Of a DNA stretch of 39,987 bases, positions 34,180 through 39,987 are shown piece after piece. Numbering within the stretch: position 1 is the stretch's first letter; every line of letters begins with the position of its first letter. Where the stretch lies: NCBI GenBank assembly GCA_015655375.1, contig JAATFD010000022.1, positions 1 to 39,987 on the forward strand. Direction: 5' to 3'. Under the pieces are notes generated by a model. The model worked only from the letters and a program-made list of their open reading frames with translations. It did not search any database and was not told the DNA's origin. This DNA is from Actinomycetales bacterium. Its GTDB lineage: Bacteria; Actinomycetota; Actinomycetes; Actinomycetales; Actinomycetaceae. Position numbers and translations under genes: made by a program.

Positions 34180-34208
34180 ACTCTACGCGGCCCCCGTGCG
34201 GGACGCAA
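34180..34208 (-). promoter_or_regulatory. Promoter of the tRNA-Lys pair
   Basis: Minus strand TTGCGT (34208-34203), 17 nt, TAGAGT (34185-34180), then 20 nt to the mature 5' end of tRNA-Lys copy 2. Spacing is canonical for a housekeeping sigma factor. Confidence 0.55.
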
Positions 34209-34270
34209 AGCATCTGAATGGGCAGTGCGCCACAGCTCTCCTGCGCTCCTCACCGGGACGGCGCGGCGTC

Positions 34271-34276
34271 TAGAGT
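34271..34276 (+). promoter_or_regulatory. -10 element upstream of the DtxR/MntR-type gene
   Basis: TAGAGT lies 29 nt before the ATG of a short upstream ORF and about 97 nt before the regulator's start. It is the only good -10 match in this gap. Confidence 0.4.
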
Positions 34277-34305
34277 TGAGTCCGATTCATCGAAGGGAGT
34301 CGAGG

Positions 34306-34377
34306 ATGGGACGGCCACATGTGGGGGCACTGTACGCCCGCGTGCCGGTGACGACCGCCGGGGCGTGGTCCCGATGA
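34306..34377 (+). CDS. Possible 23-codon upstream ORF coupled to the metal regulator
   Basis: ATG at 34306 with GAAGGGAG ending 6 nt upstream, better placed than any ribosome site directly before the regulator. It encodes 23 residues (begins MGRPHVGALYARV) and its TGA overlaps the ATG of the DtxR-like gene (ATGA). Ribosomes translating it would restart on the regulator. I do not recognise the peptide; it may be only a coupling device. Confidence 0.45.
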   Translation: MGRPHVGALYARVPVTTAGAWSR

Positions 34378-35147
34378 CGCCCCCGACCACCGAACAGTCC
34401 TCAGTCACCCAGGACTATCTCAAGTTCATCTACTCCGCCCAGGAATGGGGCAGTGGAGGAATCTCGATCACCGATCTCGCCGCCAGGATGGGTGTTGTGG
34501 CCTCGACGGCCTCGGAGAACGTCCGTCGGCTGACCGATCAAGGGCTTGTGTCCCACACTCCCTATCAGAAGGTGCATCTCACCGAACGCGGACGTGAAGT
34601 CGCCATCGCGATGGTGCGTCGCCATCGGCTCCTCGAGACCTATCTCTTCGAGCGCCTCGACTTCGACTGGGATGAGCTCCACAGCGAGGCCGAGATCCTC
34701 GAGCACGCCGTGTCGGACAATCTGTTGGAGCACCTCGACCGGGCGTTGGGCTATCCCTTCCGCGATCCACACGGCGATCCGATTCCCGCGGCGGACGGCA
34801 CCTGGTTCGCCCCTGCGATGAAACCTCTCGACGAGCTCACTGTGGGTGAATCCGCCCTCGTGGTGCGGATCTCCGACGCGCATGAGGACATGCTGCGTCA
34901 CCTCGACGGGATCGGAGTCGTCCTCGACGCGAACGTGGAGGTCCTCGATCGCTCGACGGCCGTGGGGACGACCCGCATCCGGGTGAGCCCGCCGCGATCC
35001 TGGTACACGCGCTCCCACGGGCAGGCGGCACCGTCGACGCCCTCGGCACAGGTGCCTGTCGCCGAGCTTGGGACGATCGCCACTGCGGCGATCTTCGTCT
35101 CGGACGGGCCCGATATCGAACCGACTCTGTCAGCCCAACATCGCTGA
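34374..35147 (+). CDS. DtxR/MntR-family metal-dependent transcriptional regulator
   Basis: A 257-residue repressor-type protein that binds DNA when loaded with Fe2+ or Mn2+. The N-terminal winged helix is TQDYLKFIYSAQEWG, then ISITDLAARMGVVASTASENVRRL, DQGLVSHTPYQKVHLTERG. The metal-binding/dimer domain follows: VRRHRLLETYLFERLDFDWDE and LHSEAEILEHAVSDNLLEHLD, whose His/Glu ligands match the DtxR family. A FeoA-like C-terminal domain (LTVGESALVVRISD) follows. ATG at 34374 overlaps a short upstream ORF; a GTG at 34365 is possible. Whether iron or manganese is sensed is unclear. A plausible target is the VIT transporter at 18013, but no matching operator was found. Its 3' end overlaps the HIT gene by 18 nt. 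Confidence 0.92.
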   Translation: MTPPTTEQSSVTQDYLKFIYSAQEWGSGGISITDLAARMGVVASTASENVRRLTDQGLVSHTPYQKVHLTERGREVAIAMVRRHRLLETYLFERLDFDWDELHSEAEILEHAVSDNLLEHLDRALGYPFRDPHGDPIPAADGTWFAPAMKPLDELTVGESALVVRISDAHEDMLRHLDGIGVVLDANVEVLDRSTAVGTTRIRVSPPRSWYTRSHGQAAPSTPSAQVPVAELGTIATAAIFVSDGPDIEPTLSAQHR

Positions 35148-35576
35148 ATTCACCTGTGCGGGGACGTGGTCCTCGTGGCCGGCCTTGCGCAAGGCGGTCC
35201 TCAGCGCTTCGGCGGCCCGATCCAGGTCCTCATCGCTGGCAGGAGCGGCCTTGCGCAAGGAAAGATCGGCCTCTGAGCGCATCGGGACGACATGCAGGTG
35301 CGTGTGGGGGACTTCGAACCCGGCAATAATCAGGCCCGAACGCGGGACACCGAAGGCGCTTTCCTGGGCCCGACCGATGACGGCCGCGACCTCCATCAAG
35401 TGAGTGAGGACGTCATTGGGGGCGTCCGTCCACTTCGGGTAGGGATGGCGGGGGACGACGAGGACATGACCGGCAGTGATCGGCTCAATCGTCGACAACG
35501 TCACGCAGACGTCGTCGGCCCACTCAAAACGGCCCGGCCATTCGCCGGAGATGATGTTCTCGAAGACGGTGCTCAT
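35130..35576 (-). CDS. HIT family protein (histidine triad nucleotide hydrolase)
   Basis: A 148-residue protein that hydrolyses or transfers nucleoside monophosphate groups. The core has [15 protein letters not shown] at the start, [17 protein letters not shown], and the histidine triad HTHLHVVPM near residue 98. ATG at 35576 matches the family start; GACAAT lies 6 nt upstream (35588-35583, minus strand), again a leaderless-type arrangement. A longer frame upstream runs through the leuS promoter region and was rejected. The gene converges with the DtxR-type regulator and the two coding ends overlap by 18 bp. Confidence 0.93.
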   Translation of the reverse strand: MSTVFENIISGEWPGRFEWADDVCVTLSTIEPITAGHVLVVPRHPYPKWTDAPNDVLTHLMEVAAVIGRAQESAFGVPRSGLIIAGFEVPHTHLHVVPMRSEADLSLRKAAPASDEDLDRAAEALRTALRKAGHEDHVPAQVNSAMLG

Positions 35577-35664
35577 GTCCCCATTGTCCGCCCGATGACC
35601 GAAGGGGTCATCCCGTGGCTGGCCGTGTGCCGATCCGAGCCCCGGTGCGCGGACTCCCATGCGC

Positions 35665-35670
35665 TACCCT
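35665..35670 (+). promoter_or_regulatory. -10 element of leuS
   Basis: TACCCT lies 28 nt before the ATG. Here a short leader with a GAGGAAG ribosome site (5 nt spacing) is present, unlike the leaderless genes. No leader peptide or T-box-like structure is seen. Confidence 0.5.
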
Positions 35671-35698
35671 TGCCGGGACGATTCGGGAAGAGGAAGAC

Positions 35699-38650
35699 AT
35701 GACGACGACCGTCGCGGAGGGATCCGAGCCGGCTTACCGCTACTCGGCAGAGATGGCGGGCACGATCGAGGCTCAGTGGCAGAACACCTGGGAGCAACGC
35801 GGCACGTTCCGCGCGGACAACCCCGTTGGCGATTTGGCTGGCCCTCTGGCGGAGCTTCCTCCCTACTTCCTGCTCGACATGTTCCCCTATCCCTCCGGTA
35901 AGGGTCTGCACGTCGGACATCCCCTGGGCTACATCGCCACCGACACGGTGGCGCGTTACCACCGGATGAAGGGTGACAACGTCCTCTACACGATGGGCTT
36001 CGACGCCTTCGGCCTGCCGGCTGAGCAGTACGCCGTGACAACGGGTCAGCATCCCCGGATCACCACCGAGGAGAACATCGCGAACATGCGCCGCCAGCTG
36101 CACTTGCTGGGGCTCTCCCACGACCTGCGCCGCGCGTTCGCCACGACCGATGACGGCTTCGTGCGGTGGACGCAGTGGATTTTCTTGAAGATCTTCAACT
36201 CCTGGTACGACCCGAGTGCTCCCAATGGAGAGGGGACGATGGGGCGCGCGCGTCCGATCGAGGATCTCGTCGCCCAGCTCGCCTCGGGTGAGCGCGCAAC
36301 GCCCGATGGCCGGGCGTGGGACGACCTGTCCGCTGCGGAACGGGACGCGGTCATTGATTCCTCCCGACTGGCCTACATCTCTGAGGCCCCGGTCAACTGG
36401 GCTCCGGGGCTGGGCACCGTCCTCGCCAATGAGGAGGTGACCTCCGAGGGACGCTCCGAGCGCGGCAATTTCCCGGTCTTCAGCAAGACGATGCGTCAGT
36501 GGATGATGCGGATCACGGCCTACGCCGACCGTCTGATCGACGGTCTCGACACGGTGAGCTGGCCGGACAAGATCCGCTCGATGCAGCGTCATTGGATCGG
36601 CCGGTCCCACGGCGCCAGCGTGCGCTTCGAGGTTCCTGGAATGCGTGTCGGCACGCCTGAAGATGGCACGTCCGCCCGCCAGGAGAACGGGGCCACGGCC
36701 GAGCTCGAGGTGTTCACGACTCGTCCCGACACCTTGTTCGGCGCGACCTTCATGGTCGTCGCCCCCGAGCACTCGATTCTTGGGGCGCCCGAGACCGGTG
36801 CCAGTGAGCTTGCGGTTCCCGAGTCGTGGCCGGAGGGCACGCGTCAGGCGTGGACCGGTGGATTCACGACGCCAGCCGAGGCCGTGGCGTCCTACCGCGC
36901 CCAAGCGGCTGCGCGGTCCGAGGAAGAGCGGACCGCGGAGACAGGGGAGAAGACCGGCGTGTTCACCGGGCTCTTCGGCGTCAATCCCGTGACCGGTGGC
37001 CAGGTTCCCGTCTTCGTCGCCGACTACGTCCTCATGGGATACGGCACCGGCGCGATCATGGCCGTGCCGGCCCATGACGACCGCGACTTCGCATTCGCGC
37101 AGAAGTTCGACCTCGACATCATCACGACGATCACCCCGCCCGCCGATTTCAACACGGACGAGGCAGCGTGGACCGGGGACGGCGTTCTGGTCAACTCGGC
37201 GAACGACCAGCTCGACCTCAACGGGATGGACAAGACCCACGCGATCGCCGCGATGACGGCGTGGCTGGAGGACCGAGGAGTCGGACACGCGACGACGACC
37301 TACCGTCTGCGCGACTGGCTGTTCTCGCGTCAGCGCTATTGGGGGGAGCCCTTCCCCGTCGTCTACGGCCAGGACGGGCGCGTCCATGCCTTGCCCGACG
37401 ACATGCTGCCCCTGACTCTGCCCGAGATCGATGACTTCTCGCCGCGAACCTTTGATCCCGAGGACGCCGACTCCGAGCCGGAGGCGCCCCTGGGGCGTGC
37501 CACGGATTGGCTGGATGTCGAGCTCGACCTCGGCGAGGGCCTGCAGACCTACCGTCGCGACACCAACACGATGCCGAACTGGGCGGGTTCGTGCGCCTAC
37601 GAGATCCGCTACGGGGATCCCCACAACACACAGGCCTTCATCGACCCGGCCAACGAGTCCTACTGGATGGGCCCGCGCGAGCCCGGCCAGTCGGGGGGCG
37701 CGGACCTCTACGTCGGTGGGGTCGAGCATGCGGTCCTGCATCTGCTGTACTCGCGGTTCTGGCAGAAGATCCTCTTCGACCTCGGCTATGTCAGCGCGTC
37801 GGAGCCGTTTCACACGCTGTTCAACCAGGGTTACATCCAGGCCTATGCCTACAAGGACGACCGCGGGGCCTACGTGCCGGCCGACGAGGTCGAGGGCGAT
37901 GCGGCCACCGGATTCACGTGGAAGGGCGAGCCCGTCACCCAGGAATACGGGAAGATGGGCAAGTCGCTGAGGAACATCGTCACGCCCGATGCCTTCGCCC
38001 AGCGCTACGGGGCGGACACGCTGCGCGTTTACGAGATGTCGATGGGGCCCCTGGACATCTCCCGGCCGTGGGACACGCGTGCGGTGGTCGGCTCCCAGCG
38101 TTTCCTCCAGCGTCTGTGGCGCAACGTCATCGACGAGACCACCGGTGAGGTGACGATCTCCGAGGACCCTGCCGACCTCGAGACGACGCGACTGCTGGCC
38201 CGCACGATCGACATCGTGACCACCGAATACGAGCACATGCGCATCAACACGGCGATTGCCCGGCTCATCGTCCTCAACAACCACCTGACCGGCCTGGCTG
38301 CGGTACCTCGTGAGACGATCGAGCCGCTGATCCTCATGGTCTCCCCGGTGGCCCCCCACATCGCCGAGGAGTTATGGGCCCGCCTGGGTCACTCCGAGTC
38401 GCTGGCCCGCGAGCCGTTCCCGGTCGTCACGGATCCGTCGCTGCTCGTCGAGGACACGATCACCGCGATCGTCCAGGTCAACGGCAAGGTCCGGGCACGC
38501 TTGGATGTTCCCGTCTCGATTTCCGAGGACGACCTGCGTGAGAAGGCCCTGGCGTCCGAGCCGATCATGAAGCTTCTCGATGGACGCGACCCCCTCAAGG
38601 TCGTCGTCCGCGCGCCCAAGCTCGTCAATGTGGTTCTCCCGCGCAGCTGA
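35699..38650 (+). CDS. leuS: Leucyl-tRNA synthetase
   Basis: A 983-residue class Ia synthetase that charges leucine tRNAs. The HIGH motif is HVGH in [17 protein letters not shown]. The CP1 editing domain has [19 protein letters not shown] and the [19 protein letters not shown] block. [17 protein letters not shown] follows. The KMSKS loop reads KMGKS (Lys752-Ser756) in [11 protein letters not shown], a substitution I recall as usual in the long actinobacterial LeuRS type. The anticodon-binding and C-terminal domains end [15 protein letters not shown]. Length is slightly above the bacterial norm because of inserts near residues 175-220. ATG at 35699 has a good ribosome site. It is divergent from the HIT gene. 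Confidence 0.97.
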   Translation: MTTTVAEGSEPAYRYSAEMAGTIEAQWQNTWEQRGTFRADNPVGDLAGPLAELPPYFLLDMFPYPSGKGLHVGHPLGYIATDTVARYHRMKGDNVLYTMGFDAFGLPAEQYAVTTGQHPRITTEENIANMRRQLHLLGLSHDLRRAFATTDDGFVRWTQWIFLKIFNSWYDPSAPNGEGTMGRARPIEDLVAQLASGERATPDGRAWDDLSAAERDAVIDSSRLAYISEAPVNWAPGLGTVLANEEVTSEGRSERGNFPVFSKTMRQWMMRITAYADRLIDGLDTVSWPDKIRSMQRHWIGRSHGASVRFEVPGMRVGTPEDGTSARQENGATAELEVFTTRPDTLFGATFMVVAPEHSILGAPETGASELAVPESWPEGTRQAWTGGFTTPAEAVASYRAQAAARSEEERTAETGEKTGVFTGLFGVNPVTGGQVPVFVADYVLMGYGTGAIMAVPAHDDRDFAFAQKFDLDIITTITPPADFNTDEAAWTGDGVLVNSANDQLDLNGMDKTHAIAAMTAWLEDRGVGHATTTYRLRDWLFSRQRYWGEPFPVVYGQDGRVHALPDDMLPLTLPEIDDFSPRTFDPEDADSEPEAPLGRATDWLDVELDLGEGLQTYRRDTNTMPNWAGSCAYEIRYGDPHNTQAFIDPANESYWMGPREPGQSGGADLYVGGVEHAVLHLLYSRFWQKILFDLGYVSASEPFHTLFNQGYIQAYAYKDDRGAYVPADEVEGDAATGFTWKGEPVTQEYGKMGKSLRNIVTPDAFAQRYGADTLRVYEMSMGPLDISRPWDTRAVVGSQRFLQRLWRNVIDETTGEVTISEDPADLETTRLLARTIDIVTTEYEHMRINTAIARLIVLNNHLTGLAAVPRETIEPLILMVSPVAPHIAEELWARLGHSESLAREPFPVVTDPSLLVEDTITAIVQVNGKVRARLDVPVSISEDDLREKALASEPIMKLLDGRDPLKVVVRAPKLVNVVLPRS

Positions 38651-38651
38651 C

Positions 38652-38719
38652 ACCGACGCCGTGGACGTCGGTCCCACATCGACTCGCCCCCTCGAGGCTC
38701 GGATGCCTTGAGGGGGCGA
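38652..38719 (+). terminator. Double hairpin terminator after leuS
   Basis: Two stems follow the stop codon: ACCGACG/CGTCGGT (38652-38672, 7 bp) and TCGCCCCCTCGAGG/CCTTGAGGGGGCGA (38684-38719, 14 bp with one G-U and an 8-nt loop). There is no T-tract; the second stem is very strong. Confidence 0.75.
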
Positions 38720-38821
38720 TCTCACATCGGTCGAGCCCTTGTCCCGCTCGGAGTCTCACGTCGACGCCCGTAGCATGGAGGAAAGGGCGCGCGTCATGGC
38801 GTGCCGGTGAGGAGCCCCGTG

Positions 38822-39826
38822 GTGGACATTCCTGGTTGGCGCATCGGACTCGACGGTTCTGTTGCTGAGATCGGCAGCCGTGGAGGGATCGTTCTGTCCT
38901 GGACCGTGCCTGGAGCGGACGGCCGGGCCGTGGAGGTGGTGGCGGGTTATCGCGATTCTGCCGAGCGACGGCGGGGTGAAGGCGCTCGGCAGGGACTGCT
39001 GGTCCCGTGGTCGAACAGGATCAAGGATGCCCGCTACACGTGGGAGGGACGCGAGCACGACTTCGGTCCGGCCGCAGATGGCAGCCGCGAGGCTCGTCAC
39101 GGGCTGGGCCTGGAGACCGGCTTCGAGCTCGTCGAGCAGACGGACGCGTGTTTGGTGCTGCGCACGACGCTCACCGATCCCGCATATCCCGTGCCGGTCG
39201 CGGTGCGGGTGACCTACAGTCTCGGGCACGACCTCGCCGTTGCGAGACCCGAGGAATGGTCGCTGTCGATGACGCTCGAGGCACGCAATCTCGGTGAAGT
39301 TGATGCCCCGATCGGACTGGGCTGGCACCCCTACATCAGGTGGTCCGCCGGTTCTGAGGGCGCCCACGTCAGCGTTCCTGCCCGGCTGCACGTCGACACG
39401 GATGCCGCGCTGATTCCCCTGTCGGGTGCACGGGCTTTCTCGCCGGTGACCTCCGGCAAGCCGGCCGGCACGGAGCCGCTGCTGCTGATCTCGCCCGAGG
39501 GACTCGACGACGCCTGGACGGGATTGGAGACCCACGACGGCATCGTCACTGTCGAGGTCGATCATCCCGACGGCGCTGCCACGCGACTCGAGGCCGACAC
39601 CCGCTTGGACGGCATGGTCGGGACGCCGGACACGGACCTGCCGGGAATCGGGATCATCCAGCTGTTCACGGGGGAATCCTTGGCCCACCGTGGCTCCGAG
39701 GCGATCGCGGTCGAGTACTGCCAATTCATGACCGACGCCTTCAATCGTCCGCAGTTGGTCGATGCCCTGCGTGTGGGTCCAGGGCAGACCCGCTCGATGC
39801 ACGCTCGGCTCGTCCACACCCTCTGA
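38822..39826 (+). CDS. Aldose 1-epimerase family protein
   Basis: A 334-residue GalM-like protein (COG2017) that likely interconverts alpha and beta anomers of aldoses. Features: LVPWSNRIKDARYTWEG (sugar-binding Asn/Arg), the conserved histidine in RHGLGLETGFEL, the catalytic histidine in IGLGWHPYIR, and an acidic residue near the end in IAVEYCQFMTDAFN. ATG is absent; GTG codons occur at 38801, 38819 and 38822. I prefer 38822 because GAGGAG ends 7 nt upstream, but 38819 is nearly as good. TAGCAT at 38771 may be its -10. The stop overlaps the next gene by one base. A link to glycogen sugars is plausible but unproven. Confidence 0.88.
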   Translation: MDIPGWRIGLDGSVAEIGSRGGIVLSWTVPGADGRAVEVVAGYRDSAERRRGEGARQGLLVPWSNRIKDARYTWEGREHDFGPAADGSREARHGLGLETGFELVEQTDACLVLRTTLTDPAYPVPVAVRVTYSLGHDLAVARPEEWSLSMTLEARNLGEVDAPIGLGWHPYIRWSAGSEGAHVSVPARLHVDTDAALIPLSGARAFSPVTSGKPAGTEPLLLISPEGLDDAWTGLETHDGIVTVEVDHPDGAATRLEADTRLDGMVGTPDTDLPGIGIIQLFTGESLAHRGSEAIAVEYCQFMTDAFNRPQLVDALRVGPGQTRSMHARLVHTL

Positions 39827-39987
39827 TGCCCGAGGGCGACGCGGTCCATCGGCTGGCTCGGACCTTCGGCGATCTCTTCGTCGGGCGGTCGATCCACGTG
39901 TGGTCGCCTCAAGGGCGTTTCGCGACCTCGGCGGCGCGTATCGACGGGCAGACGATGGTCGGGGCGCGTGCCGTCGGCAAGCATATG
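39826..39987 (+). CDS. Fpg/Nei family DNA glycosylase, Nei2-like (3'-truncated by window edge)
   Basis: The first 54 codons of an endonuclease VIII-type DNA glycosylase. The N-terminus MPEGDAVHRLARTF has the catalytic Pro (residue 2, exposed after Met removal) and Glu3 of the family; VGARAVGKHM is the conserved lysine-containing strand. The MPEGD start with a following histidine-containing helix fits Nei2 rather than Fpg (MPELPEVE). It removes oxidised pyrimidines in base-excision repair. ATG overlaps the upstream stop (TGATG). The zinc finger lies beyond the window. Confidence 0.88.
   Translation, partial: MPEGDAVHRLARTFGDLFVGRSIHVWSPQGRFATSAARIDGQTMVGARAVGKHM

Noticed and set aside
35573-38359. 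A 928-codon open frame on the minus strand opposite leuS
   Set aside because: It is antisense to a fully conserved leucyl-tRNA synthetase. The high G/C third positions remove stops from the antisense frame; the translation has no family motif.

Overview
The window is a continuous stretch of high-GC chromosomal DNA. Codon third positions are strongly G/C-rich and GTG starts are frequent. The gene content is actinobacterial: atpDC followed by a DUF2550 gene and the mismatch endonuclease nucS, a full GlgE-pathway operon, etfBA next to a cysteine desulfurase and mnmA, a long bacterial-type LeuRS, and Nei2. The set best fits the Actinomycetaceae (Actinomyces/Schaalia-like). The phylum is secure; the genus is an inference. 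I see no phage, insertion sequence or CRISPR array.

Layout. Positions 1-7.5 kb (+ strand): the end of the ATP synthase operon, a DUF2550 membrane protein, nucS, nagA, a small Cys/His protein, then a three-gene module of unknown function (two-helix membrane protein, lipoprotein, cysteine-less CnoX/YbbN-like thioredoxin-TPR protein). This ends at a 36-bp perfect palindrome facing glgB. Positions 7.6-18 kb: glgE-treS-pep2-glgB on the minus strand, with glgP divergent from it. Together these convert trehalose to maltose, to maltose-1-phosphate, to branched alpha-glucan, and GlgP recovers glucose-1-phosphate. A VIT-family metal transporter, trpS and glgX (debranching) follow on the minus strand to 22.7 kb.

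Positions 22.9-30.7 kb (+): etfB-etfA-cysteine desulfurase-mnmA, tightly overlapped, so that the sulfur donor sits beside the tRNA thiolase. Then come an M20 amidohydrolase and an S9 peptidase. Positions 30.7-34.2 kb are the only disordered stretch. It holds a Nudix gene, tRNA-Leu(UAG), about 1 kb of decayed DNA with an ABC-transporter ATPase pseudogene, bcp, a DUF2384-like (Xre/MbcA/ParS-type) protein with no toxin partner, tandem tRNA-Lys(CTT) genes, and two copies of a dispersed GAAGCACG-type intergenic repeat. Positions 34.3-40 kb: a DtxR/MntR-type regulator preceded by a short overlapping upstream ORF, a HIT protein, leuS, an aldose-epimerase-like gene, and the start of nei2.

A recurring regulatory feature is a TANNNT-like -10 hexamer lying only 6-7 nt before the start codon. 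It precedes ten genes on both strands, which implies leaderless mRNAs. No wholly new multigene system is evident. The most original leads are the repeat family, the short coupled ORFs, the palindromic candidate operators, the epsilon subunit truncated to its beta domain, and the uncharacterised membrane protein/lipoprotein/CnoX module.
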